From: Cliona cf. orientalis
Taxonomy: Eukaryota > Porifera > Demospongiae > Clionaida > Clionaidae
DNA: 64,000 bases
Direction of reading: 5' to 3'
NCBI GenBank assembly: GCA_963930775.1
Contig: OZ005697.1
Location: 5,850,292-5,914,291 of the forward strand
Part shown: positions 19,480 to 34,400 of the stretch, piece by piece
Layout: each line of letters begins with the position of its first letter
Position numbering within the stretch: position 1 is the first letter of the stretch
Notes under the pieces: generated by a model
Databases searched by the model: none
What the model saw: the letters and a program-made list of their open reading frames with translations, nothing else
Told to the model about the DNA's origin: nothing
Program-made: the position numbers and the translations under genes

Positions 19480-22400
19480 ATGACAGAACTAGCCGGGCCT
19501 GCTGTGTTGAAACACTGGCGAGTCACTCAAGAACGAATCGAAAAGTACCTGTCTGACATTTATTTCACAGACGTCAATCTCAAAGGAAGGTGAGGCCTCA
19601 TTCATCATGCAAAACATTAATGGTACTTTGGCGACCTTTACCTTATGGTCTAGAGTGTTTTGTCTCCAGATACATGTATATACAATTTGGTGTTTAATAA
19701 TCTGATCTAGCTTTGGAATTAATTTATTACTATCATAATATGTACAGAGTTCTCTAGAGCAAGAATCCTACACTTATTGCATCTGGAATAGAAGTGAGAG
19801 CTGCAGCAGCAAGTGTATGTGTGCCTATAGTAGCGATTCCGGACGATCGACCTAGGCACATAAAAGCAGTTATAACTTGGCAACAGAGGGGATTGACAAC
19901 AAAAACAAAATCACAAGATAGCTTAGGAAATTCTCTTCATTTAAGCCCCGACACAAGCGAATCGGTTGAGTAAACGCCTTACAGTTCTAATTTTTAGCTC
20001 ATGGAAAAATGTATGGAAAAACAATAATCGGTGCGTAAATCTGGCACATTTCAACCTTTCAACAACAACAACAAAAAACAACAACAACACAAATCGCTGA
20101 ATAGGCCTCACCGAGTGGAAGCTATCGACACCTTAACCATATTGATTGCTATTGCCGCCAGCGAGCTGAAAAATTAGGCATTCGGAATTGCTACCTATAG
20201 ATGACCTTGACTTGTATATTGTGCTAGCTTGCATTTGTGCACATAAGCAGAAAGCACATGGCCTGCAGTAGTGGGCAAGGTCGACAGACATGGCCAATTG
20301 AAAGGCAGTGTTTCTGGGTATTTGAAACCTAATGAAACCTCATTTTTAATAATTTTGATTGATTTATTGTGTTTGCGAATTGCTCAGATGCCTAGATCTC
20401 CGGATCTGGCGATTTTTGTGCTGATAAACAGTGAGACGGACTGAACCAATTGCTGTATCCCTTACGCATGCATGCATGTGGAACTGGGGTAATAATCATC
20501 AGACACAATCAATTTTACTCTGTTCTTATCCCCTGATGAAGACACCTGGAGAAGTGTTGAAACGTTGGATTTTTTTAATCATTGACTGGGTAGTGAAAAC
20601 TTGATCGCTAACAGTTTCATGAAAGTTCAGCATTAAACATAACAATTCTTTAATCATAGGCTCTACTCTCATCATGCCAAGCTACAGAGTGTCAAGTGGT
20701 ACAAAGCTGATGGAAGGATAGTCTATCAAGATGCAGTGGACTGCCTGCAAGATGCAGAGGAGGTTAATGACAAGCTCCAGTCTGTATGCATTGGCCCAGT
20801 GTAAGTTGTAGCCAAATCAAAATAAATTATGGACGATTGGTTAGTATAGGTTATTGCCCTAAGCCGAGGCTCTACGGCGTTTTAGAAACCTGAGGGATGT
20901 TGCATAATCACCGAGGGCGGAGCCCGAGGCGATTATGCAACATCCCGAGTGGTTTCTAATGAATCCCGTTATCTACCGAGAAACCCGCGCGCTCCGCGTG
21001 CCATAGGCGCACGGCCCAGCCCCTGTAGGGGGCTGGGCTAAATTGCATAGTATTATATGAACGGCTAAGGTTAGGTAGGGTTTGGGTTTAGGGTAGTGTT
21101 TGACACACTAGGGTTTGTACTACTATTGTTTATAAAGTCACGCGTGATAAAAGAGCAACTGGCAGCGGCGTTCACGGTGGTGTGTACCTCAGTTTGATCC
21201 TATTCATTCATTTTCTTTTTTTTTCTCTGGAAAATTTCTAAGTGAGGGAGGAGCGCACGGGTTTCTCGGTACATAACGGGATTCGTTTCTAATAGCCGTA
21301 GAGCCGAGGCGTGGGCGATAACTGGCTTAGACTATGGGACGCGCAGCGCTGTGCATTTGTGGTCTGCTGTAGTGCATCCTGCTGCTAGGTTACCAATCAG
21401 CTGTGTAAGTGTGGTTTTGTGGGTAGTTGCTTAGTAACTGTGCTGCTTTGAAAAGTGACCAATCAGATTCATGTTGCAGAGCAGGAAGTATGCAGCAATG
21501 ATGTCACACTTCCTTCACGTATATAAGCTAATAAGGCAGCCACGTGTGTTATTCAGTATGCAATGCCTGTGTAACGTATTGACCGCCACGTATGGTTTCC
21601 TATTTGCTACTAAAGCTGTTTGAGACACCCAAAGCTTGGCTATAAAGCCAGAGGAAATTTTTTCTAGGACCTTTTGACCGTGAGATCTGGACTGTGCTGG
21701 GAATGAAGGTGATTCTATGCTTCAAGCAGCTGAGGAGCAACTGTCTCAGCCGGGTCTCATGCGACACCCCTTCTACACGTGCGAGACTCGTCTCACAACA
21801 GTTTTTAGTGGTAGGAGAGACTACTTGGTGCTCAAAAGAGCCACCAATACTAGCACTCGTGCCGCGTGTCAGTGGGCTCAGCTCGGTCCCCATTTGAATT
21901 TTGCCAGAAAGCAAGATTTTTGCTAATTTAAACCTTGATAGAGCTACAAATTTTACCATCAATCCGAAAATCAATCATGCAGACAATAATTAAAACTAAT
22001 TTCTGCCTATTTCTTCCTTTTTGATGCATTTTGTTTAATACAATTCAAATTCATGACAGATCTTCTAACGAAATTTAACTACTCCATTCTGAGTATCTAC
22101 ACTATTTTAAATACCTCATTAAATTCAAAAGATCAAAGCATATTATGCATACCATAGTCTAACCATGCTTATAGCTTATAGTAACAAGGAAATAATTGCC
22201 TTGTCCCCAGGCCACTCCCATGTTTTCGATGTTCTGCGTATAACATTGAAAACGTGGGAGTGGCCTGGGGACGAGGCTAGGAAATGTTATAATATTATTA
22301 TACATGGCTCCTCGTTACATAAGCAAAAGGCAATTGTACAAATGGGCTTGAGAGAAAATGTGCATATAGTGATCTTCTGCATGTCTCTGTTCATAGTTGG

Positions 22401-25400
22401 AGCACACACTGGTTCAAATGTGATATGACTGTACCTAAAGAGTGGGCGGGGCATCAGGTGCGGTTTAGATGGGATAGCCACTGTGAGGCTATGGTGAGTG
22501 CTATTGCTTGGATGTAATGTTTTATTCACAATAAAATGAATATCAAACTTACTGTATATTATCGTCAATTCTCCAAGAATAGATACATGTACATGTATGC
22601 TCTTGGGGAGCATATACATGTACATGTACTCATACCCCCTAGATGGCTATATATTACCTTAAAGCTCCCTCACTTCTGCAGAGCATTTTCTGCCCCATAA
22701 TATGTGTGTACCTTACAGCAACAAGGAGAATACAGAGTGGCCTACAGTAGCCTCGTCCCCAGGCCACTCCCACGTTTTCAATGTTGCATTGAAAACGTGG
22801 GAGTGGCCTGGGGACGAGGCTAGCCTACAGCACTATTAGGTTGGACTGACACCATAGCTGAGTGGGGGGTGGGGGGGGGGGAGGGGGGGAAGTAATGTTG
22901 GAATGTATTATTCTTTCCTCCGAATTGTGTATCTTTCAGGTGTGGCAGGATGGACAGCCTGCTCAGGTGAGTTAGACTGTTCTGTAATGATGATTTAGAC
23001 ATTTTATCTCGTGTGTGTGCAGGGATTGACTGGGAGCAGTGACAAAGGACAGCGAAGGACAGACTTTGTACTCACCAGGAGTGCTCAAGGAGGGGAGAGG
23101 TGAGCTCTCTAGCAGTAGCAGCGTCCAGCAATCAATTGTGCATTTCACGCACTTAAAATCTGTACTGATAATTTCACTGACTGAAGACCTAGATTGTTAG
23201 ATTTATGTACATGTACATGTACATTGATTCAGCAGTCAGTTATACATGCATATACATTGTACCTACGTATGTGGCACTGCGTGGCACAGTATGGTCAACT
23301 GAGCTTCTTTGCTTAGAAACTACTGTTGTAATCTGTTCAAATTGTACATGTACATGTACATGAATGATGTGTACTCTTCTATGACGTATCAGTGTGCTTG
23401 TAAATTGTGTGTAATTCAGTGTATTCTCTACTCTTACAGATTCATTCTTTACATTGAGGCTTCAGCTAATGGCATGTTTGGTGCTGGTCGTGATGGATTG
23501 ATCAATCCTCCAGACCCGGGGAAACAGTACCCTTTAGCAATGGCCGAGATTGCTATCTTTGATCAGGCAGTCTATGACCTCCTCATGGACCTCACTGTTT
23601 TATACGACATGAGCAAAGTATGTGTGTAGTTCACTTGTACTTCTCTAAGGGAGATTAAGAATGTTAACTCATCTTAGTTGCCCATTTGATTCTCCCTAGC
23701 TCCCTTGAGCTCTCCTCATTATTAATCCCTCGGACTCCCTCTCTCTCTCTTTCTCCCTTATACAGTGTACATGTAGATACATTAATTTTTTTCTTTCAGT
23801 TTCTCCCTCAAGGTTCACCTCGTGCATATGATGCTCTCTACGCTGCCAATGCTATTATAAACAATTGCAATCCATTTGATCCGTCAACATTTCCCAAGTA
23901 CATGTTTTATATCATTGTAAACTCTCCGTTCTATTATTCATTTCTCCTTGTAGATGTCGTTCAATTGCTGCTAAAGTTCTTAGTGAGAGAAATGGGGACT
24001 CACAGCATGTCATCCATGCCATGGCCCACTGCCACATTGATTCAGGTTGCTTTTATTATGCATGCTGTTGTGTGAGTGGTTGCTCTGCTGGCTGGCTATA
24101 TATGCTGTGTAATTACGTACATGTATGTCAATAGCACATTAATCTCCGACTCTCCGTGTACTGAGGAATGGTGATATTTCTTGCTTGTATAATATTATAC
24201 TGTATGTTACATTTCCAGCCTGGTTATGGCCGTATTCTGAGTCGATTAGAAAGTGTGGTCGTAGCTGGGCGTCTGTCCTTCAACTCATGGACGACTATCC
24301 AACATTCACTTTTGTGTGTTCACAGGTATGGCAGTGCTAGTACCATAAACTATCTCATTCAGTTTGGTATTTTCTGTGTTTGTGATGATTAGGGCCAGCA
24401 GTTTGAGTGGGTGAAAGAGAACTACCCTTCCCTATATCAGAGGATCAAGGAGAGAGTGAGAGAGGGGAGATTCATCCCTATTGGAGGGACATGGATTGAA
24501 ATGGTAAACTTCCAACCTCCTATTATTGATTTATCCATTAAGCTGTTACATACTCAGGATGGCAATATCCCCAGTGGAGAATCATTTGTGAGGCAATTTC
24601 TTGTGGGACAGAAATTCTTCCAAGATGAATTTGGGGAGTATTGTAAGGAGGTGTGTATGGTACATGTGTGCAGTCATAGATATCCACCATTCTCTAGTCT
24701 AGGTATGCACAACATCATGTAAATTGCTCTTCCTGGGTATGCCTAAACAGGGTCGGAGTCACTAGTTTAATGAAACCTTTAACTTCTTGTAGCTTCATAT
24801 GTATGTACATATTCATGTAACATGTTACCTGTTTTATTATTGACAGTTTTGGCTTCCTGATACATTTGGCTACTCAGCTCAGCTTCCCCAGGTCATGGCT
24901 GAAGCTGGAATTCACTATTTCCTCACTCAAAAGCTTAGCTGGAACATCACAAACAAATTTCCAGTAAGCAGTATGTTTTATCTCGATTGACTTATGCTGT
25001 AACATACGTCACATTAATTTTATCTAAAAAGCATAACTCATTCGTATGGGAAGGACTAGATGGATCAAGGTATGACTTGGCTAATACAGTGGAGTACATG
25101 TTTGTACTGATGAGTCCATTATCATTGCTGTAGAGTCCTTGCTCATTTCCCCCCTGCTGATACCTATGAGTCAAACGCTGATGTGAAGGATGTAAGTTTC
25201 ATGTGCAATGGACCTGATATTTAACTGATTATGTGAATCTGTCATTATTGTAGCTGGTGCGGACAGTTGAGCAGTTTAAGGAGAAAGGTCGTAGTTGTAG
25301 TAGTGTCCTACTATATGGCTATGGAGATGGTGGGGGAGGACCTCAGTGAGTGATCCATCTCTTTCTCTGTGTATATATATTGTAGTTAATCGAATATAAT

Positions 25401-28400
25401 GTATGATCCAATTTATTGTAAGAAATTGGCATTCTACAATTCTCATAGCATGTACATGTATATATGGAGCGATTGACGATCTTCACCAGAAAAGTGCACG
25501 TTTTTCATAATTTTATAGTGGATGTAGCTATACCTTGATTACTGTGCATAAATTCAGTTCGTAGATGGATTTGATAGCCTCGATCATTAAACCTGTTGAG
25601 AGTGTGAGTTTGGGGGCGGGGGGAGGGGGATGAGAAGGAATAATTTGTAGCGTGTGTCATTAAAGGTTATTTCCATCATACCATGAGCAGTGAAAATATG
25701 CTGGAGTCTCTGAAGCGGCTGGTTGATGTGGATGGTCTTCCCAAAGTGAAGCACTCCTCCCCTCAAGACTTCTTTGGGACTGTTGATAAGGAGGATTCTG
25801 GTAACCTGTGTAGGTGGGTGGGTGAGCTCTATCTGGAACTCCACAGGGGAACATATACCACTCATGCTAAGGTGAGAACTCGATCGCTCTGTATTACTGA
25901 GGCTAATGCTAAACAGGTACAAATTTCTGCAGGGAGCATCACTAGTTAATTATATGCTCATGGTAATCCAATCTTGTACTGGCTAGATATGACATTGGGC
26001 ATGCAGTGTCACAATGGACCCCCTTAATTAGGATCCCCCATCTATAAAAACAAAACTAGAGCTTGAACTCTAGAGGACATACCCCACACATGTTGCACTA
26101 GCTGCATCTATTGATCTGCATGGAGATGAAAGCTGCAGCAGTGCAGTAAGCTAATGACCTTTACTGTCAATTTCAAAGTTCATGCCCATAAGATCTCAAA
26201 GCACGATACATGCATATAGGCATGCCACGAGACTTGGAGTCAAATTTGAAATTCTGCTGCAGCATGATGTTCTTGTGAACCTCACCAATTGAGTGCTTAT
26301 TTGGGGCGAGCCTGAGCGAGCCCCGAATACACGAGGTACAGGAAGCGGTTTATATGTATATATAATATTTGTATGTATGTTTGTGGGGTGATCATTTCAG
26401 TGAGGAGAGAGTTAAATTTTGAACGCGTATGGTAATGGTCGTCATGCGCATGCGCATGCGCATACGCCCACACTGCACCATCGATCTGAGAGACAACTCG
26501 AGTGTAGGCAAGGTATAAAACTGGGAAAGGTGACTGCTGTACTATCGATTACATTATCGCTTGTGCAGTGCCACACCCCTGGACTGGTTGCTGTCACGAA
26601 ATTTAAAACCATAAAAATTAATTTTTGAGGGTCTTTTCGGACTTTCCACGAAAATTAGCACCCACAAAATTACCTGCCATACGGTATATTATCACGACAA
26701 ATTTGGACCCCCCCTTTTTTGTTCCCCCCGGCCCTTATATTTCAGAAATATATGGACCCCAGTTGAAAAATGTGGACCCCCCATGCAAATTCCTATTGTA
26801 ACCAGAATTTTTTAACTCTCGGCGCATGCGCGAGGGTTATGGTAGTTGGTTTGTCGGTTTGTTTGTCTGTTACCACTCTAGCTGCTACATACCTCGTTTG
26901 CGAGTCCAATTTTCGGTGTTGTAAGGTTCCTTATGGCGTTCCAAACCCATGATTTGTGTGGATTTCTCTGAAAACGCTTTGTTCGCCAGTTTTGGTGTCA
27001 TTTGCCGATTCTAAGCTTCTTGACTTTGCCCGAGCTAGCAATAGCATAACTTAACATATAAATAGATTGCGCGCTATATACGGTATGCACGCTTATTAAC
27101 ACTCAGTGCATGCACGGTTGCATCAATCCCTCCGCCAGTCCACTGGCGAGCTTTTGACGATTGAAGGATGGCAGTGGCTTCTTTTCAACTCTAAGGCTTA
27201 GCTGCCTGTATTTTTGTGGTACCCTTGGACTCTCTGGCTTGTATGCATGCATGGCATTTGATACAATGCTTGAACCCAAGTGAGTTGCAATAGTATTGAA
27301 CATGCAATATTTCTCAGTGTACTTCAGTCTTGTGCCAAGGCCTAAGAATTGGAGGTTAGGCTACAGTGAGGGAAGTTGAGTTGATGTCGACACCACAGTG
27401 TGGAATTCGATATAACACACTAGGGTTGTTGCTGCTCTGTGAGCCATTGAACCTTGAATAACACTGCTGTGCAAGTATAACATTAGCCTCATCCCTGTCT
27501 CGCCCCAGCTCCAGCCCTTTAGCTACCCCGGGCCCCTTTTCTGCATGCAACTGTTGAAGCATGTAGCTAATGTCATGCAACGCGCCGAGGGTTTTGTGCT
27601 CGAGAGAGCTCTAGTTGTCCAAGTGTTCAGCTGTTGATAATAATACTGTTATCAGTTATCATGAGCAAAAATTATTACACACTATGCACTATGAACAATT
27701 GCTCAATCTAGGCTTAAACAAATACAAGTAAACTTTGCCGATGGCTGATTTACAATGTCTTGATTGATATTTGAGCAATTCTGATGGTACCACTCCCTGC
27801 ATCCAATGCATTGAACCAGGGGTCCACGTTTCCCATGATATTTGTCCCAGGGGAGACGGTCTCCCAAGCCTCCTTCTTCCTTTGGAATTCGGAAAAGAAG
27901 TCATTTTCTTCTCCTCAAAACACTGAATAAGGTGTTATCTCATTTCTGTCTGGACATAGCGCTCAGTATAAGGATCCTTCCTCATACACAGGCTAACAGC
28001 AAAGGCAAGAGCAAAGAGGTCACAGTCGCTACCTCCCACCTGACTTTGAACATCAACATGGTAGAGATCAAATTAAGCTTTTCTCCGATGTCTTCAAAAT
28101 CGCAGCCACCTGCCTCTTCAAACCTGACGATGTAGTAGAATAAGCCGGCATACTGTCGAAAACTTCCACAATTCCTGTTGATGAAAACACGTGAAGTACA
28201 GTGTAGTGGCATACACTATGCATGCAAGCAAAATGTACCTTTTTCGCACCAGACTGAGACAACACCTTTTTTGGTTCTTCTAGTGTAGGCATAGGTGGAG
28301 GGAGGGGTGGAAGATCGTCATCACTGGATTCAAGCACCTGGTATAGTGGATATTATGATTATGCATGAAAATAATATACAACATAACCATACCTCATTAT

Positions 28401-31400
28401 CAGTGTCTCGTTCATCAGCGTCTGCCATTGGCTCAGAGCTAGAGGTGTTTTTTTCATACCATCGCTGTAAGTGAAAGCCATTGACTCTCTCCACCACCTG
28501 AATAAAATTATAAGCATAATCTGCAGTATAATAATTATTAGGACTATTTAAAATTATATCACCACTTTTTTAGTACAAGTACAAGAATTAATACCTTCTC
28601 TCCATTTTGCTCTTTGAGCTGATACAATCCTTTGCCAAGGGAGGCTGTGATTGTGTAGGGACCCTTCCATCGAAAATCCAGGCAACCACCTTTTCTCTTT
28701 TTCAATTGAAATCCTTCAACTTCACAAGCGCCCCAACTTTATATGAAGCACCGGCACCATGTTTCCTGTCATAGTATGTTTTTGCTTCTGTTGCACCTGT
28801 TCAATGTTTTCCTTCACAGCTTTTTCAATTTTGCGTCGCTTTGCATCTCTCTCGTCTGAATCAGGGCTCCTGAGATTGGTGTATGCCTGCAGCTTTTGAT
28901 CCATGTCAATATTGTCAGTGTTACAATCAACAGGTAAGTGTGCAACTCTCCCAAACATTGTTTCAAAAGGTGAATGCTTCGTTGATTCTTGAAAAGAGGT
29001 ATTGTAGGCATACACCAACTCTCCTAGCTTGACATCCCATTCATCCCTGTGATTGTGGGAGTACTTTGCGATGGCATTTTTCAAGGTTTGATTAAAACTT
29101 CATCAAGCCCATTTGCTTGGGGGTGATAGGCAGTAGTGAGCCTGTGTTCAATCCCCATGCTCTGCATCAACTCCGCATTCATGGTGTTGTTGAATTCACT
29201 CCCTTGATCGAAAGTGATGACGTGAGGAATACCCACGATGAAAAATAGCTGTATAAGGTAAGTAGACACATTTAAATGCAGAGCTGCCTTGTAATACTTA
29301 AATCTTTTGCCTCTTTGAGTGCAGAGAATACATTCTTTGCCTCCTTTGTGGGTAATGCCTTTGCCCATCCAAACCTAGTGAAGTATTCTGACACAGTCAG
29401 TATGACATTGTACCGATTACCTGAATAAGAGGTGGGTGAAAATGGCCCAACAAAGTCGATGCCAATATGGTACATTGGTGACTTCACTGGTACTGGATGA
29501 AGCTCGGGTCGCTCAGTTGAGCCTTTTGTTCATCCGTTGGCAGACGGGACAAACTTTCACCTGTACACCGGTCAATTTAACGAATCATTAATATAATATT
29601 ACTATTACATTATAGCCTCGTCCCCTGGCCACTCCCCTGCAAGACCAATTTGACAAATACTAGAGATGAATTGAGCAGTTTTCCCCCACCTTTGCCCCAG
29701 GTGCATAGCTAATGGAGGCAATTAATTACAAGTACTTAAAGAAAATATACCATTTCCTTCACTTGGTTGGCCATTCCTCGCCAATAGAACCTTTCTGCAA
29801 CTCTTCTCCATGTCTTTGTTTTGCCAAAATGTGCAGAAGTTGCATCTGAATGGCAAGCTCTCAATATCCATCCTTGCTCCTTGACAGAGGTGAAAACCTT
29901 CACTCTTCCTTTTTTCTTTGTACGTAGACTTCTCCATTGTCTGTAATCAATGTTCCTGCTCTTTTTCAAACAGCCCTTTTCTTATCTTTCGTCAGTGAGG
30001 GGGGGGATAAGTGCCAGATAGTTTGTATTCTATAGCACAGTCTAGAATGTGATCTTCTGAAGGGCAAGTTTCTCCTTCCGCCTCCATGCAGAGTGTTCTG
30101 AGCTCGTCATTCCTCTGATGATACTGCTATGATGTCCTTCGAATCGTGTCTGGTCGCTCCTCGATGATCCTGCTGTGATGTCCTCCGAATTTTGTCCTGG
30201 TCGGTTGTTTCTTCGTCATCGATCGATGGTCGATGGGATACGGTTGCTCGATGATCCTACTTGAAGTTAGTAAGAATTTCTTGATGATGGCTGTTTTTGA
30301 TGCTTCTACTATCGAATAGATGTCTGATCCATCGCTGCGATGCTTCTTTTGTACCCAACATCTTTGCACCTCGAAATGCACTTGCGGCGGTCCTAATATT
30401 TCAAAGACGGTCCACATATTTCAGTAATATTTGGACCGGGCGGTCCAAATATTTTGGGGGTCCAAATATCACGTGACGATGTCACTGTACTCTCTCTATG
30501 CTTTATGAGCATGCATGTATACTATTAATAGATGATCATGCATACCAGCCACATTATCCCATGATTGTGCCATACGGTATATATGTCACTGTACTCGATC
30601 TCTCTATGCTGTGTGAGGATACATGTATAGGTTACATCATGAGGTGGAGGTCTCTATGGGATTTACACACCGAGGGCCGGAGGCCCGAGGCGGTGTAAAT
30701 CGCGTAGAGACCGAACCGAGTGATGTAACCGACTTGTACCATGGGCTACGTGGTCCTGACAACGTATCTACAACCTAGCAACTACAGCGCCGGTGTCCTA
30801 ATGAAAAATGTCCCATCCAAATTATGTCCAGGGGACGTAAACGGGTTAACGAACTACGTCCGGGGGGACACATGTTGCCATCGAATATTGTCCGGTGGGA
30901 CACGATTCACCGTTGAACTGCATCCCACAGCGTAGAATGTCGTCCCCTTTGCAGACTTCCGCTGCTCGCGGCTGCCGGACTCGTATCAAACAGTAGCAAG
31001 AGTATGGTCTTGACAGTAGTGTTGTTAATACTGTCTTAGTATAATTATACTTTAAAATGAACAAAAATGAAAAACTATATCTATGAATCAAAGATATTAT
31101 ACACACATCAACAACAAGAATGGCAGTGCCATAATTCAGTGTCTTGAGGTACAAAGGAGAGTCCAACACAGTGTATATGATACCAATGCTCACACTTGTC
31201 GCATTGAATCATGTCTCCGTACAGAGGTCCTTCATATCTTCTCCAAGTGCAGCATGTACTGCAAACGCGATGGCATAAACTCCAGTCACTGGACCCTTTT
31301 TGCTGCTAAACTGGGGGAATATGCACAATGAGGTGTGGATCTACTTCTTTTCCATCTTCCTCTACAGTAATCAATGGATGCGAAATTTTGAAGCCACGCC

Positions 31401-34400
31401 CACTTTGAGCGGTAAAACCACGCCCCTTTCGATCATTCTCTTGAGAGAAACTATCAGTCTTACCAGTCCAATCGATCCGTTTTTGAACGAATTTTCTGCT
31501 AAAGCATGCTAAGGTGAGCCATTGTAGTAGTTTTCTTAGTTCTGTAGATAGAAAGGGGGTTCCACTCAGCATTTCATAGCCTATCATCAGTGCTTCTTAG
31601 TGCTAGGTGCAGCCCAAAGGGGGTTCCATGGAACCCTGGGAACCACCCTTAATCCGCCACTGCTTAGAAGATTATGAATCCCTTAATCCCTTGTGCAATT
31701 AACCTCGGCCGACCTTTTGGTGCCTTTTTCATTGGGGTGCTACTACAGCAAGCCCGCTCGTGGCGGCGGGCGGACGTTATCCCGGTGCGCATGATGGATA
31801 TCGTTAATTGATGGCGTCCCCCCAGACGCGATTCTACGGGGGACGCTATACGGCCATAAAAGGCTCGAGTGTGTACCTAGCAACAGTTCAAACCATCGTC
31901 ATCGATTGAGTCGACGCTGGACATCGATGCATAGTTAGCCGACGCCGTTTTCTGTCCAACTCGAGCTTCTTCCTTGACATTCAGAACCGCAATACTATCG
32001 TCGCTGCGTACAAAAGGCCGGCCATGTCATCGCTGTCTTGATTTCAACTTGAGGTAGTCAGAGTGCAGCTCAGGTTTTACTACTGCTGACTTGGCAATCA
32101 TTCGCTCTACCCATTCAATTAATGCAGTAAGACCTGCCCACTAATCATCTGCATACAGTACTCTGCATAGCACTAGAGCTCTGTACTTTATCTCTTTCAC
32201 TAACAAAAGATGCTGTAACTACCCTAGCAGGCATGATCATGTAAAATTTCATAGCCTCAGAGGTAGGTGTCTATCTCGATAGACACCTCCTATAAATCAA
32301 TCTGATTGATCAGAATGTTACAACCATGGTACAAGTATACTATTCGTGCGTACCAGCCACATTTTCCCATGATTATGTCATTAACATGTAGGAAGATTAA
32401 CAAAATCATAGTACCGTAGTTAATCAACACATGATCCAATTTAACGCGATAAATTAGCATTTTACGAATTCTCATAACGTTTATATATGGAGCGGTTGAC
32501 GACCAAAACGTGCATTTTTCAAAATTGAAATTATTTTTTTCATGCATTGTATTAGATTAAGTATGGTACGTAGTACAACCTGTATACTTATCTAGCACTA
32601 ATGAGGCCTGGTGTGCATGTACCTTTGTGAGACTGACAGTCACAATCATGCAGGGGTACATCTAACACAAACTGTTGATGGAGTGTGTCATCCCTTTGGA
32701 GGGCCACATGTAGCTATAGCTTGAGGTGTTTAAATTCTAGGAATTTGCACAGTGATATAAGCCCAATAATGTGCTTGTGAAATACTCTCTTTGTGGATGA
32801 AACAGGTACTCAGAGTGTAGAAAGGTTCTGTGTGTTAGCCGTATAATGGCAAATAGCAATGACTAAATTTAATTTCTTTAATACATCAATTCATCGAAGC
32901 TTTTCTATGTAAGTGATGCGCTTTATCAGGATGAACAAAAAGAAATCACAACTTCCAAGAATCAATCGTCACACCACAAATATCATCTGATTCTCCACCT
33001 ACATGTACTTTCACTTGCTTTATGTTGTATCTTAGCTTCCACTTATCCAACCACCCCCGAGAATCTTTGAAATTAGATACAGGTATGCCTAGTTGCTCCG
33101 TTATTTCTTTAGCCTTCTCAATCAATACCAAGCCTGCTGGAAAGATGTTTTTCGAGTATGCTAGAAGATACCCAGCTTCATTTATGTCCATGAATTTAGA
33201 GGAATGAAATTTCATAGTAGCATGGACTTTACTGCTTGAGGCATTGGACTCATGCACAGATAAATAAAGAATCATGACTCTTAAGGATCTTAGCGATTTG
33301 AGTTTTACCAAATTGAAATTTATCTACCAACACTTGTGCTGGCATGTGGGATCTTCTTAGGCTTTGATTACCTCTACCTTTTGGTTCAAGGTAAGGCAAT
33401 TCCTTTTCTTTGAAGCAGTTATAGTTGCCATTCTTGTATACCATTAGCAGCTGCCAGGCAAAACACATGGCCGTGTATACCATCATACCATGTACCCCAT
33501 CCACTCCAGCACTCCCATGGCCCAGCCTTTAATAGTCTCCTATATGGTGCGTGAGATGACGCCAGCCTAACCTTAGCTGTACGGCTACAGGATATAAATG
33601 TTTGTGATGGCTAGTCAACCTTCAAACAGTATATCTGGCCATGGTAACTAGAAATACAGTTGTTTGTGAGGGGATACCACGCTTACATGGACAGCTGAAC
33701 TCTGGTGACAGGTGAAATACTGCTACTGAAGAGAGAACCAACTAACCCCAGAGATGACTAGAGCTCTGGAGAGCACATACCCCGTGCGCGCGTTGCATCC
33801 TGCTTGCAGCAGATCAGAATGCATTTGCAGGATCCATCCATTGTGTAGCGTGAACGCTGTTGACGACCTTGTACCTACATGTACATATTATTGTGCCAGG
33901 TTGTGCGCATGAGCAGATCAGAAAGCACATGGCCTGCTGTGCAGTAGTGATAGGTGTGGTCAACAAAACGTAGCGTTTGCTACACTTGAGGGGCTTACCG
34001 AACGATAAGATTTCGACGGATATGTTGTGATTATGAGTTGCTCAGATGCCTAGATGTCCAGATCTGGCGATTTTTGTGCTAATAGATGACGACGACAACG
34101 ACAGACAGACACAACAAATTACATTACCCCTTGCGCATGCGCGCGGGGTAATAATGCTGTACGTGGCTCTTTTAAAGAGGACACCATAGTCGTATAATAA
34201 TTAAGTTTTGGCACCTTACATGTACCTGTCAAGATTTCTGGCAAGAGATGTAACCAAGGCATTTGCAGAGGTGACTGGAGAAAGGGTCAACAGAAAAGCA
34301 GGAAATGGGCTGGAGATACTGTGTATACAGAATTTAAGGAACTAAGGCCTACATTGCTCCTGGAAGGGTCCGTTATGAGAATTATGAGAAGCTCCACTAA

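Noticed and set aside
20533-20575. CCTGATGAAGACACC...GTGTTGAAACGTTGG resembles a hammerhead ribozyme core
   Set aside because: CTGATGA and GAAAC boxes with a pairing stem II are present, but an extra A precedes stem II and no stem III or cleavage site follows, so no catalytic fold is supported.
21060-21120. GGTTAGG/TTTAGGG-rich stretch that could be an internal telomere repeat
   Set aside because: Units are irregular and not (TTAGGG)n. The same type of sequence recurs inside the fold-back element at 61545-61670, so it is transposon-derived.
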